Made by a program: the position numbers and the translations under genes. A DNA stretch of 64,000 nucleotides. Origin: Rhizobium sp. 32-5/1 (lineage in GTDB: Bacteria > Pseudomonadota > Alphaproteobacteria > Rhizobiales > Rhizobiaceae). Below, piece after piece: positions 44,453 through 54,444 of this stretch (its first letter is position 1; each line of letters starts with the position of its first letter). The stretch covers positions 186,001 through 250,000 of the forward strand of contig NZ_CP120640.1 in assembly GCF_029537235.1 (NCBI RefSeq), written 5' to 3'. The notes under the pieces were generated by a model, which had not been told where the DNA came from, searched no databases, and worked only from the letters and a program-made list of their open reading frames with translations.

Positions 44453-45367
44453 ATGACACTACCTGAATTCGCATACTTCAATGGAAAAATCGTTCCGTGG
44501 AACGACGCAAAAGTACATGTGTTCTCGCCAGTCGCGAAATACGGCATTGGAATCTTCGAAGGGATTCGAGGATACTGGAATCCTGCCGAAGAGCAGATCT
44601 ACTTGTTCCGACTCAAGGAGCATCTCGAGCGCTATGCCTTTTCGCAGAAGGCCATGCGTTTCGATGCCGGTCCTTCGGATAAAGAATTGACGCAGGCTCT
44701 GATGGACGTTTGCAAGGCGAACGAGTTTCGAACCACCGTACATATTCGCATGATGGCTTTCATCGACGAGATGGGCGAGATGGGTGCAACCGGGCCTGTG
44801 GGCACCGCCATCACAGCGCTACCGAGAGCAACGACCAAACAGGTTAGCGCGGGCGCTTCAGCCCAGATCAGCTCGTGGATGCGAATGCCCGACAATGTCA
44901 TGCCAGCGAGGATTAAATGCAACGCCAACTACCACAACTCGCGTTTGGCGGTGATGCAGGCCCAGCGTGATGGTTACGATGTGGCACTTCTCCTGAACTC
45001 TAGGGGTAAGCTCTCCGAGGCGCCCGCTATGTGCGTATTCATGGTGCGTGACGGCCAACTGATCACACCAAGCGCAACAAATGACATTCTGGAATCAATC
45101 ACCCGACAAACGGTGATGGAGATCGCCGAAGAATATTTGGGGCTGAAGACGGTCGAACGAGACGTAGATCGAACAGAACTCATACTGGCTGAAGAAGTCT
45201 TCTACTGCGGTACTGGTGCAGAGATCACTCCCGTAACTTCCGTCGATCGCATCGCTGTCGGTTCTGGTGAGTCCGGTGCGATCACCCGAAGGCTACAGCA
45301 CCTCTACCTCGATCTTGTCACCGGCGACAGCAAAGATCACCCTGAATGGAGAACGGCGGTCTATTAA
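44453..45367 (+). CDS. Branched-chain amino acid aminotransferase family (fold-type IV PLP enzyme)
   Basis: This 304-residue class IV enzyme contains YFNGKIVPWNDAKVHVFSPVAKYGIGIFEGIRGYW, the PLP Lys in RIKCNANYHNSRLA and the LAEEVFYCGTGAEITPV block. These match IlvE, but members also act on D-amino acids and aminodeoxychorismate. It starts 39 bases after the MocR-type aminotransferase. Two aminotransferases of different folds side by side in a transporter locus are unusual for plain isoleucine or valine synthesis, so a catabolic role is likely. Confidence 0.85.
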   Translation: MTLPEFAYFNGKIVPWNDAKVHVFSPVAKYGIGIFEGIRGYWNPAEEQIYLFRLKEHLERYAFSQKAMRFDAGPSDKELTQALMDVCKANEFRTTVHIRMMAFIDEMGEMGATGPVGTAITALPRATTKQVSAGASAQISSWMRMPDNVMPARIKCNANYHNSRLAVMQAQRDGYDVALLLNSRGKLSEAPAMCVFMVRDGQLITPSATNDILESITRQTVMEIAEEYLGLKTVERDVDRTELILAEEVFYCGTGAEITPVTSVDRIAVGSGESGAITRRLQHLYLDLVTGDSKDHPEWRTAVY

Positions 45368-45392
45368 CCGAATGGTGATCGAGGGATTGGCT

Positions 45393-45485
45393 CTAGAGCG
45401 CCGCGCGTCCAATCGGACGCGTCTCAACTCTTTGAATCTACGCATCATGCTTTCCGAAAATCGATTCCGATTTTCGGGCCGATGC
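45393..45485. repeat. RIME-like rhizobial intergenic palindromic repeat
   Basis: Two palindromes follow each other in a noncoding gap. CGCGTCC, loop AATC and GGACGCG lie at about 45404-45422. A longer one opens with GCATC, contains CCGAAAATCG and CGATTTTCGG and closes with GATGC at 45442-45485. The layout fits the RIME elements scattered through Rhizobiaceae genomes. It supports the taxonomic placement. Confidence 0.7.
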
Positions 45486-45575
45486 TGCAGTTTCAAGTCG
45501 CCAATCGCAATGGCGTCTAGGCAAGGCCGGGACGCCGCTGCAATTTAACAACAGCAAGCGCGATAGGAACGAATC

Positions 45576-47066
45576 ATGACACCGGACTCCCACTGCAAAT
45601 TCCTTATCGTCAGCTTCGATGGCCTTCGGCCCGACCTTGTCTCACCGGAGTTGATGCCGAACCTGTGCCGTTTGCAGTCGCTTGGCGTAACGCTGTCGAA
45701 CCATCGGACGATCTATCCCAGCGAAACCCGTTCGGCATTCCCAAGCCTCGTCACCGGCACCTCCACCGGTGGGCACGGCATGGTCGGCAACAAGTATGTC
45801 GACCGTTCGGTTGCGCCACCGCGCTATATCGATACGTCAGACGCCGTGCTCCTGCGAAAGCTCGACTTGGAAAGCGGTGGACGACTGATGTCTGTGCCGA
45901 CGCTTGGCGAGATCCTCGCTGCGGCTGGGCGCAGCATGGCCGTGTTGGCCACCAACACACCTGGCACGACACGCTTCTTCCATCACAAGGCGGAGGATTT
46001 CGGGCATGTTCGACTTTCTGGACATTTTCCGGAGGCCTGCACGCCCAACGATGCATTGGCGGAAGCTGAAGCCGTTGTTGGGCCGCTACAGCCAGCGCCG
46101 CCCGAGACCGAGCCTGACACGGCCGGGCAGGACTGGATCACCTCGGCCTTTCTTGAGGTGGTCTGGCCGAAATACCGACCGGACGTCACGGTTCTTTCCT
46201 ATGGCGAACCCGACATCACTTCGCACTTTCATGGCACCGGCGCCGAGGCGACGCGTGGCATTATCGCCCATTGCGACCGACAGTTTGGGCGTGTGCTCGA
46301 CTGGTGGGAGGCGGAAGGGCGCACCGAAGGCGTGCAGATCATCGCGATCTCGGACCATGGTCACATCACGGGTCATACACGTGTTTCGGTGATCGACAGT
46401 CTGCGTGACGCCGGCTTTCGTGCCGGTACGGCCCCCGCACCGGATGTCGATGTCGTTGTCGTCCCTGGTCAGGTCGGCGCGCTGTATCTCGCTGACCCCA
46501 GTACCGAACAGATTGCGCGGTTGGTGGCGGTGATCACCAGCCAGCCGTGGTGTGGACCGGTGTTCACCCGCCCGAAGAACGATATCCAGGGTATCGCGCC
46601 CGGCAGCCTTGGCAGCCATCTGGTCTTTGCTGATCATACTCGTGCCCCGGACGTCTCCTTTTCCTTCCGCGCCGATGACGGCGTCGATCCGTTTGGCCTC
46701 ATCGGCGGAACTTTCTATGACAATGATCGCCGCACCGGGCTGGGCGTCCATGGCGGACTGCATCCGAAGGAACTCGCCGCAGTCGGCATCGTCGCCGGCT
46801 CGGCTTTTTCCGCGCCGGGCTCTGTCTGCGGTATTCCCTCGGGCATCTGCGATTTCGCACCGACGATTTTGCACCTTCTCCGGATCGCTCCGCCGGACGC
46901 AATGAGCGGGCGCGTGCTGCACGAGGTTTTGGGACATGCGCCGCGGGCGATCCCAGACGTTCGGAACGAGGCCTTCGAAGCACGCCTCGGCAGTTTTCAA
47001 CAGGTTCTGCGCCGCGTCCAAGTTGGAAGCGCTACCTATGTCGAGGGCGCCGTAATCAACGGGTGA
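45576..47066 (+). CDS. Alkaline-phosphatase-superfamily phosphodiesterase (NPP / phosphonoacetate hydrolase-like)
   Basis: This 496-residue metal-dependent hydrolase has the first metal Asp in SFDGLRPDLV, the nucleophile region YPSETRSAFPSLVTGTSTGGHGMVGN (Thr by analogy with NPP), then SYGEPDITSHFHG, ISDHGH and GVHGGLHP with the remaining Asp/His ligands. No signal peptide is seen, so it is probably cytoplasmic. The superfamily includes nucleotide pyrophosphatases, phosphonate monoester hydrolases and phosphonoacetate hydrolase PhnA. Lying past a Ugp-type importer and aminotransferases, it could split a phosphoester or C-P bond of the imported compound. Specificity is undetermined. Confidence 0.83.
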   Translation: MTPDSHCKFLIVSFDGLRPDLVSPELMPNLCRLQSLGVTLSNHRTIYPSETRSAFPSLVTGTSTGGHGMVGNKYVDRSVAPPRYIDTSDAVLLRKLDLESGGRLMSVPTLGEILAAAGRSMAVLATNTPGTTRFFHHKAEDFGHVRLSGHFPEACTPNDALAEAEAVVGPLQPAPPETEPDTAGQDWITSAFLEVVWPKYRPDVTVLSYGEPDITSHFHGTGAEATRGIIAHCDRQFGRVLDWWEAEGRTEGVQIIAISDHGHITGHTRVSVIDSLRDAGFRAGTAPAPDVDVVVVPGQVGALYLADPSTEQIARLVAVITSQPWCGPVFTRPKNDIQGIAPGSLGSHLVFADHTRAPDVSFSFRADDGVDPFGLIGGTFYDNDRRTGLGVHGGLHPKELAAVGIVAGSAFSAPGSVCGIPSGICDFAPTILHLLRIAPPDAMSGRVLHEVLGHAPRAIPDVRNEAFEARLGSFQQVLRRVQVGSATYVEGAVING

Positions 47067-47099
47067 CGTGGTCGTTGGTGGCTGGTGTCCTCTGCCTCC

Positions 47100-47330
47100 C
47101 AGCCTGTTTGGAACTCTGTTCGCTGGGCCAACGCGGCACCTTTGTCAGTGAGAACGCAATCTCCTATCGACTGGGTGCCCGCACGCGATTCGAAGAGAAT
47201 ATCCTCCGGCTTAAACTACGCGCCGACACGACAAATATTGAAGGTCGAGCATCTGGAGGCAACTGAATCGATTGCCTCTGAACTGGATATCGAGATCGAT
47301 GATCCGATCGTACTTGTGAGCTTTATCTGT
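47100..47330 (+). pseudogene. Remnant of a GntR/HutC-type regulator resembling PhnF (UTRA domain)
   Basis: One frame reads GQRGTFVSENAISYRLGARTRFEENILR, matching the end of a GntR HTH and the start of a UTRA domain. A second frame picks up as NYAPTRQILKVEHLEATESIASELDI... PIVLVSF. An extra A near 47213 explains the shift. The piece lacks most of its HTH and stops abruptly before the recombinase gene. The GARTRF pattern recalls PhnF regulators of phosphonate genes, from memory. It is best read as a regulator destroyed by the adjacent mobile DNA. Confidence 0.5.
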
Positions 47331-47386
47331 GGCCGCTTGCCAACATGGCCCAGTCGGGGTGGGTTGAGGATACATGTAAAAACCGG

Positions 47387-48000
47387 TCACAAGGCCTTTT
47401 GTGGCGGCGACCGGGTCAATTTGGTGATCTCGCCGATGATGCCTCGGCTCGCCTTTCCGTGAATTTTTCCTCTATTTGGCGAACACTGAGATCCGTTTCC
47501 GCGGCCAGACGTTCAATCTCGGCGACGATATGCGGTGAGACGGGTGGGCGGCCGAGCTGCTTGCCCCGGGACTTGGCAGCGCGCATGCCGGCAGTGACGC
47601 GCTCGCTGATCAGCGAGGACTCGAGCTCTGCCATTGCCCCGATGATGGTGAACATGGCGCGGCCCATGGGGCTTGCGGTGTCGATTTGATCCTGGACGCT
47701 GATGAAGCGGACGCCGACGTGATCGAACTCCTCAAGGGCGGTCAAAAGGTGGCGGGTAGAGCGGGCGAAGCGGTCGAATTTCCAGACCAGCACGCAATCG
47801 AGATCGCGGTTTCGCGCGGACGCCATCAGGGCACCGAGTTGGGGCCGCCCCTCGCGCCGGCCGGAGACGGCAACATCCAGATACTCTCCGACGACATTGA
47901 GCTTGGCGCGTTCGGCGTAATCGCGAAGGCCATCATATTGCAGATCCGGCTTTTGATCGGCGGTCGAGACGCGCAGATAGAGGGCCGTTCGATTTTGCAT
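47387..48000 (-). pseudogene. Serine recombinase (resolvase/invertase family), one-base frameshift near the C-terminus
   Basis: The N-terminal catalytic domain starts MQNRTALYLRVSTADQKPDLQ (nucleophile Ser in RVSTADQ). It contains DYLDVAVSGRREGRPQL-like and VWKFDRFARSTRHLL blocks and the LISERVTAGMRAAKSRGKQLGRP linker. The visible frame ends at 47416 with an atypical tail. One extra base near 47459 gives the expected C-terminal helix segment GKASRGIIGEITKLTRSPPQ and a stop at 47387, for 204 residues. An upstream extension to 48138 is rejected. It probably belongs to a Tn3-like element or an inversion system now lacking its partners. Confidence 0.75.
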
Positions 48001-48125
48001 CGATGGATTGATGGGGGTTGCCGTCCACGAATGTATTCTTTCTTGGACGATGAAACGGGATGGGCTATCTCCTTCAATTTGCTCATGTCGCGCCGGCCGA
48101 TTGGCGGCCCCTTTTTGGACACCCT

Positions 48126-49013
48126 GGCTCTCTTGCAAATTTCCATTTTGGTCATAATGGCCGTTGGTTGGTACGTCGATTACCTGGCAGCCTCGCGGTT
48201 TTCGAGACTCTGAGCGAGCAGTGCTACCGCTTCCGTCAGCGCGCTTGGTCCGATGCCGAAAGCACGTTCAACAATGCGTGCTTCTCCACGGATGTCGCCC
48301 GTTAGGTTGAGAATCGCAGCCTGTCCTTTGCGCAAAGCGCGCATGACCTCGAAACCTTTGATCGTCGCATAGGCCGTTTTCAGCGTCTTGAACCCTCTCA
48401 CCAGTTTGATCAGTTGCTTCAACTTGCCGTGATCGGCCTCAACGACGTTGTTCAGATATTTGACCTGTCGGTGCACGAGTTCTACGGGACATTTGCTTTC
48501 GGCCTTCAATTGCACAATGGCATGCCATAAGTCGGGGCCTTGTCGGTGTTGATGACAGTTGGCTTTTCCCAGTCCTTCAGGCCATTCAAAGCCTTGCCGA
48601 GAAAGCGTTTGGCCGCTTTGGCATTGCGGGTCCGGGACAGATAAAAATCGATCGTGTTGCCGAATTTGTCGACGGCCCGGTAGAGATACGTCCATTGTCC
48701 ACGGACTTTCACATAGGTTTCATCAACGCGCCAATTCGTTGACTGCGGCCGGCGCCAGTGCCATCGCAACCGCTTTTCAATCTCCGGCGCATATCTCTGA
48801 ACCCAACGATAAATCGTGGAATGATCGACTGGCACACCCCGTTCGCCCATCATTTGCTCAAGGTCACGGTAGCTGACCCCATAGCGGCAATACCATCGCA
48901 CCGCCCACAAAATCACTTCACCCTGAAAATGACGCTTGAAATCGCTCATCAATAGTCTCGCTGAAAATCTTCGGCGCTCTTTCCGACATCAGCGGGATTT
49001 TTGCAACAGAGCC
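48126..49013 (-). mobile_element. IS6-family insertion sequence (888 bp)
   Basis: The left end GGCTCTCTTGCAAATTT (48126-48142) and the right end, whose inverse complement is GGCTCTGTTGCAAAAAT (48997-49013), match the terminal repeats typical of IS6/IS26 relatives. The transposase fills the element on the minus strand. The flanking octamers (GACACCCT and CCGGCGGT) differ, so there is no target duplication. That is consistent with cointegrate-type movement or a later rearrangement. Confidence 0.78.
48180..48952 (-). pseudogene. IS6-family transposase, one-base frameshift
   Basis: The DDE transposase starts MMSDFKRHFQGEVILWAVRWYCRYGVSYRDLEQMM and runs through WRVDETYVKVRGQW (first Asp-Glu region) and INTDKAPTYG (second Asp). 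It then stops at 48506. The rest continues in another frame as HAIVQLKAESKCPVELVHRQVKYLNNVVEADHGKLKQLI, with the final catalytic Glu in VVEADHG. One missing C near 48525 (GGCCAT expected) explains it. The element could be active if this is a sequence error. Confidence 0.8.
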
Positions 49014-49077
49014 CCGGCGGTTACAGGGTTCCCTTTAGAATCAGTCGCTTGATCTAAAGTGTACCTGAAACCGCCGG
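49014..49077. repeat. 64-bp imperfect palindrome abutting the IS6 element
   Basis: CCGGCGGTTACAGG pairs with CCTGAAACCGCCGG at the outer ends (one mismatch). The inner arms (CCCTTTAGAATCA and TTGATCTAAAGTG) also pair imperfectly around GTCGC. The repeat begins at the base after the IS right end, so the IS may have inserted into or beside it. It could be a terminator stem for the chemoreceptor to its right (minus strand, stop at 49219) or a mobile palindromic repeat. Confidence 0.55.
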
Positions 49078-49218
49078 GCTTTGCCCGCGGAAATATCGCG
49101 ATTCACCCAATATTTTCAGCAGTTTACCGTTTGCGGACAGGCACTAGACTGGACGGCCCACGCCCCAAAGACTACGTGGACGCATGTACCGCATTCACGA
49201 CCGACAGCGTTCCGCTGT

Positions 49219-51126
49219 TCAAACGTCTCTTGCGATCCCAAGTCTTTGCGCAACCTGTGTTAGTATCGCATGAGCTGGCGAAGACGCTAAGTCCGGATCT
49301 GTATCACCGGTTTGCCGACCGTCAGTCGTGTCACTCGCGTCAATTTGAAACTCCGAAACAATCCCGCGCAACCGCTTTGCCTCGATGGCAAGTGCCGCGC
49401 TTGCAGCCGTGGATTCCTCGGCCATCGCAGCATTTTGCTGCGTAACCTGATCCATCTGATTGACTGTCCGGTTGACCTCGGAAAGGGTTACGGACTGCTC
49501 GTTGGAAGCCGCTGTGACGGCATCAAGCTGAGTGTTGATCAGCACGATCTGTTCCTCGATGATCTTGAGCGTCTCGCCGGTATCGCGGACCAGTTTGACG
49601 CCACCGCTGACCTCGTCAACCGAATTGAGGATCAGATCCTTGATCTCCTTTGCAGCATGCGCGGAGCGTTGAGCAAGCTCGCGCACCTCTTGGGCGACAA
49701 CTGCGAAACCTTTTCCAGCCTCGCCCGACCGTGCGGCCTCGACGCCTGCGTTGAGCGCCAGGAGATTGGTCTGAAACGCGATTTCGTCGATGACACCGAC
49801 GATACTCGAGATTTGCGAGGATGACCGTTCGATGCGTTGCATGGCCGCAACAGCGCTGGAGACCACTTCACCGGAATGGCGCGCCGACTTGTTCGCCTCA
49901 ATGGCAACATGCCGCGCCTCCGCCGTGCGCTTTGAGGAACTGGCTACGTTCTGGGTAATCTGATCCAGAGCGGCGGCCGTTTGCTCCAGTGAAGCAGCCT
50001 GATGCTCCGTGCGGCGTGACAGGTCCTGCGCGCTCAAACTGATTTCCTGCGCGCCATCATCTATTGATCCGGTGGCGTGCGACACGGCTCTCAAGCTCTC
50101 AGCGAGTTGGGCAACAGCAGCGTTGAAGTTCGCGCGCAACGGTTCGAAATCCCCGGCGAAATTGTCGTCTAGCCTGAACACGAGGTTGCCGCCGGCGAGA
50201 TGTTTCAGGCCCACTGCAAGCCCGGACGTGGCCTCCGCCATATCCCGCGCGCGCTGACGCTCGGTCTCGGCGATGCGCGCACGTTCAATCTCGTTTGCGC
50301 CACGACTTGCCTCTACATCCTTTTCCAGATCCCGCGCCCTTAGCTCGTTGTCCTTGAAGATCTGCACTGCTCGGGCCATAGATCCGATCTCGTCGCGGCG
50401 GAACGTTCCCTCGACGGTCGACGTGAGATCGCCTTCCGCGATGATCTTCATCGTCGCCACCATCTGCTTGATCGGTTTGACCAACCAGGCGCGAATTGCG
50501 AGAAAACCGAAGCACGAGATAGCGAGGAGTGCCGCAATAGCTGCGCCTAAACTCAGCACGGACGTGTCACGGACAACGCGTGAAACATCAGCACGCTTTT
50601 GCTCTGCATCGGAGGCAAGTTGTTCGGTCACGGATGTGAATCGCGGCGAGATGGCAGCAAAGGCGGGTTGACACAAAATGAGATAGAGTTGCTGCACCAT
50701 GGCAAGCTCGGCTTCACTGGTCGCGCCGCGGGCCACAGCGATCGCTGCACCACACGTGTCGGTCAGGACAGAGAATCCATCCGCCTTCAACTTCGGCAGT
50801 TCGCTCTGCTCGGGAACTGCCTGGACAGCCAGATCCATGAACCTGACGAAGTTCTCTCGCGCGTCATTCAGGCCCGCTTCGGCGCGCGCCCTCGCCTCTT
50901 TCGACCGCGTCATCACCATGTCGCTGATGCTGGCACGCGCTGTTTCAAGACTTCGGTTCGACTGTGTCAAGCGAAGCGCTGCCGATGAACCCCGGTCGAG
51001 AAGCCCTTGGTAGCTATCGTTTACCTTGAGCATTTGCCGACTCTGATAGAGCGTCAGGCCCAGCGCCGTGACACCAAAAACAGCCATGATGATAAAGAAC
51101 TTGCCGACAATGGAAACGTGTTTCAC
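49219..51126 (-). CDS. Methyl-accepting chemotaxis protein
   Basis: This chemoreceptor has about 635 residues: TM1 at about residues 9-31, a periplasmic helical ligand domain with Cys near CQPAF, TM2 at about 190-215 (LGAAIAALLAISCFGFLAI), HAMP domains and a signalling domain with DEIAFQTNLLALNAGVEAARSG and KGFAVVAQEVRELAQR. The GTG at 51126 is preferred because AGAGGAG stands six bases before it; the in-frame start at 51153 lacks this. It lies just past the GlcNAc importer operon, separated by a strong terminator. It may sense that sugar or related ligands; the ligand is not predicted. Confidence 0.92.
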   Translation of the reverse strand: MKHVSIVGKFFIIMAVFGVTALGLTLYQSRQMLKVNDSYQGLLDRGSSAALRLTQSNRSLETARASISDMVMTRSKEARARAEAGLNDARENFVRFMDLAVQAVPEQSELPKLKADGFSVLTDTCGAAIAVARGATSEAELAMVQQLYLILCQPAFAAISPRFTSVTEQLASDAEQKRADVSRVVRDTSVLSLGAAIAALLAISCFGFLAIRAWLVKPIKQMVATMKIIAEGDLTSTVEGTFRRDEIGSMARAVQIFKDNELRARDLEKDVEASRGANEIERARIAETERQRARDMAEATSGLAVGLKHLAGGNLVFRLDDNFAGDFEPLRANFNAAVAQLAESLRAVSHATGSIDDGAQEISLSAQDLSRRTEHQAASLEQTAAALDQITQNVASSSKRTAEARHVAIEANKSARHSGEVVSSAVAAMQRIERSSSQISSIVGVIDEIAFQTNLLALNAGVEAARSGEAGKGFAVVAQEVRELAQRSAHAAKEIKDLILNSVDEVSGGVKLVRDTGETLKIIEEQIVLINTQLDAVTAASNEQSVTLSEVNRTVNQMDQVTQQNAAMAEESTAASAALAIEAKRLRGIVSEFQIDASDTTDGRQTGDTDPDLASSPAHAILTQVAQRLGIARDV

Positions 51127-51201
51127 AAGCCACTCCTCTAAGCCCGGTGTCACTCACGGCGCACGGATGTTCGGTTCTGATGGTTTGATGTCTCGAATTT
51201 T

Positions 51202-51241
51202 AAAAAATGGCTGCCGCCGAACTCGAATTCGACGACAGCCA
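51202..51241 (-). terminator. Rho-independent terminator after the GlcNAc importer operon
   Basis: On the minus strand a 14-bp stem with two G-T pairs (TGGCTGTCGTCGAA with TTCGGCGGCAGCCA, loop TTCGAG) is followed directly by six T residues. It lies 69 bases past the ATPase stop and before the chemoreceptor start. Confidence 0.85.
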
Positions 51242-51309
51242 AGTTGCCTGGGAGGGCAGGAGAAAAAGAGAGTTGAACCCCTAGCTGGCGACAGTTCGTG
51301 CATGTTCTG

Positions 51310-52476
<1,167 letters not shown>

Positions 52477-52555
52477 TTTTATCTACTCCCCGTATTTTCA
52501 AGCGAGGCAAGCCGCACTGTTCGTGCGGACATGCCCCGCGCTTCTGGTTCCGGCT

Positions 52556-53581
52556 TTAGCCGATATTCACGGCCTTGCCGGTCGCGACGGATTCCTCGAT
52601 CGCAGCCAGGATCTTGGTATTTGCCAGGCCGTCCTGTGCATCTGCCAGCAGCGGAGCGTCGCGCACCACGCTATCGACAAAGCGAGCAATGGATTCCAGG
52701 ACAAAGCCGCCGATACGCGTCGCGCCGGTCGGTGTTATGCCGATATAGTCATTGTATTTTAGTCCGCCGTCGACGATCCGGCGCAGGCCCCCACTATGCG
52801 TAGGGTCCGCCTGGACCTGGCCCTTTTCACCAACGAACTCGATTTTGAAATCGACGAGCGAAGGATTGTCACGCGACAGGATCCAGCTGTTTTCCATGGT
52901 CACGACCGTGCCCTTGGCAAATTCAAGGATCGACACATGGAAGTCCTTCGTATCCACGCCGCCGGCCGACAGGGTCCCCGAGCGCGCGACGGAATAAACA
53001 CGCACCACCTCGTCTGCGAGAATAAAACGCAGAACATCGACCAGATGGCTGCCCAAGAACCAGAGTGCCGAAGACTTTGCAGCCCAGCTCAGCATTTCGA
53101 ATGGAACGAATGTCGTATTCGAAAGACGTGCGGTGCCGTGCTTTGCCAGGCCGATCTGACCGTCCTGAATCATGTCGCGGACCTGGGCGAGGATCGGATT
53201 CACACGGTTGTGGAAGTCAATCATCAGCTTGCCCTTGGACTTTGCGGCAGCCACGGCAATTTCCTCGGCTTCACGTACTGTCGTCGCAAGCGGCTTTTCG
53301 CTCAACACGTGTTTATCGGCTTTCAGAGCCGCGAGAATGATCGGCGTGTGGGTAAAGTCAGGCGTCGCGACTGAGATGGCGTCGATCTGATCGCTTGAGA
53401 TCAGCTTCTGGTAGTCAGTGAAGGCCTGCGTTGCGCCGTAGGTTTCCTTCATCTTCAGCGCCCTGCCCTCATCGAGGTCGCAGACGCCGACCAGCTCGGT
53501 CTCCGGCAAGACATTAAAAGTGTGGGCGTGATTGCCGCCCCAAAGACCGGCGCCGATGACGCCCATTCGCAGTTTGCTCAT
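52556..53581 (-). CDS. Gfo/Idh/MocA-family oxidoreductase
   Basis: This 341-residue NAD(P)-dependent enzyme has the Rossmann motif GVIGAGLWGGNHAHTFN, DIAVATPDFTHTPI-like binding segments, the conserved LSEKPLATTVREAEEI (catalytic EKP Lys) and a C-terminal beta-sheet domain (GAKSSALWFLGSHLVDVLRFI). It sits inside the GlcNAc-type importer operon, as in the S. meliloti locus I recall. The family oxidises sugar hydroxyls; its role in amino-sugar use is unclear. Confidence 0.87.
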   Translation of the reverse strand: MSKLRMGVIGAGLWGGNHAHTFNVLPETELVGVCDLDEGRALKMKETYGATQAFTDYQKLISSDQIDAISVATPDFTHTPIILAALKADKHVLSEKPLATTVREAEEIAVAAAKSKGKLMIDFHNRVNPILAQVRDMIQDGQIGLAKHGTARLSNTTFVPFEMLSWAAKSSALWFLGSHLVDVLRFILADEVVRVYSVARSGTLSAGGVDTKDFHVSILEFAKGTVVTMENSWILSRDNPSLVDFKIEFVGEKGQVQADPTHSGGLRRIVDGGLKYNDYIGITPTGATRIGGFVLESIARFVDSVVRDAPLLADAQDGLANTKILAAIEESVATGKAVNIG

Positions 53582-53609
53582 TGCATTACTCCATTCATAA
53601 AGGGAAAGC

Positions 53610-54443
53610 TCAGCCCTTCACCGAACCAAAGGTGAGGCCTCGAACGACGTATCGATCGAAAACAAGGAAGATGATCATCGGAGGTATCATCGCGAGCACC
53701 GCAGCGGCGGCGATGTAGTTCCAAGTCACTCCGCTCGTCGCGAAATATCCAAGTGTTCCGATCGGAAGGGTGGCGGTAGAGCGCGAGCTCAGCACCAGCG
53801 GAAAAGCGGCGTTGTTCCATGCGAACACAAAGGCGAACATCGAGGTGACAATGATGCCGGGACGAACGATCGGCAGCGTGATCCGCAACATGATCGTGTA
53901 CCAACGGGCGCCGTCGACCCGGGCAGCCTCCTCGAGTTCCACCGGCACTTCGTCGATGAAACTCTTCATCAGCCAGACCGAAAACGGGATCGTCAGCGTC
54001 TGCAGGACGAGGATCATCGAGAAGTAGGAACCCTGGAGACCGATGCGCGTGATGAGGATGAAATACGGGATCAGGAACGCGACCGGCGGGGCCATCAGCA
54101 AGCCGAGATACCACAACATGATGTTCTTTTTGCCGCGCAGCTTGAATCGGGACAACGCGTAGGCAGCAGGCACCGAAAAGGGCAGATTGAGGAGCACAGC
54201 ACCAATCGCAACGATCAGGCTGTTGACCAGTTGCGGTGCATTGGTGCCGGGATCGACGAGGATGTGCCGGAATGCGTCGAGATTGGGCTCGAAGGTAAGT
54301 TGCGGCGGCATCGTGAATGCCGTCTCGGCCGGGCGGATCGCAAGGGCGATGAACCAGAGGATCGGACCGACGAAGATTGCCAGGAAGAGGAGGCCGGCGG
54401 CATAGGTGAGTGCTGTGTTGAAGCTCGTGTGGCGACGGGACAT
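53610..54443 (-). CDS. ABC transporter permease (MalG type), GlcNAc importer
   Basis: This 277-residue inner-membrane permease starts MSRRHTSFNTALTYAAGLLFLAIF and has the EAA loop EEAARVDGARWYTIMLRITLPI and the ending YVVRGLTFGSVKG. The ATG at 54443 follows GAGGAG and lies one base after the other permease stop; a frame reaching 54488 is rejected. It pairs with the next upstream gene product. Confidence 0.9.
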   Translation of the reverse strand: MSRRHTSFNTALTYAAGLLFLAIFVGPILWFIALAIRPAETAFTMPPQLTFEPNLDAFRHILVDPGTNAPQLVNSLIVAIGAVLLNLPFSVPAAYALSRFKLRGKKNIMLWYLGLLMAPPVAFLIPYFILITRIGLQGSYFSMILVLQTLTIPFSVWLMKSFIDEVPVELEEAARVDGARWYTIMLRITLPIVRPGIIVTSMFAFVFAWNNAAFPLVLSSRSTATLPIGTLGYFATSGVTWNYIAAAAVLAMIPPMIIFLVFDRYVVRGLTFGSVKG

Positions 54444-54444
54444 T

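Noticed and set aside
44453..45367. Simple housekeeping ilvE
   Set aside because: It follows a transporter and another aminotransferase in an accessory locus. The fold assignment stands, but biosynthetic function is not supported by context.
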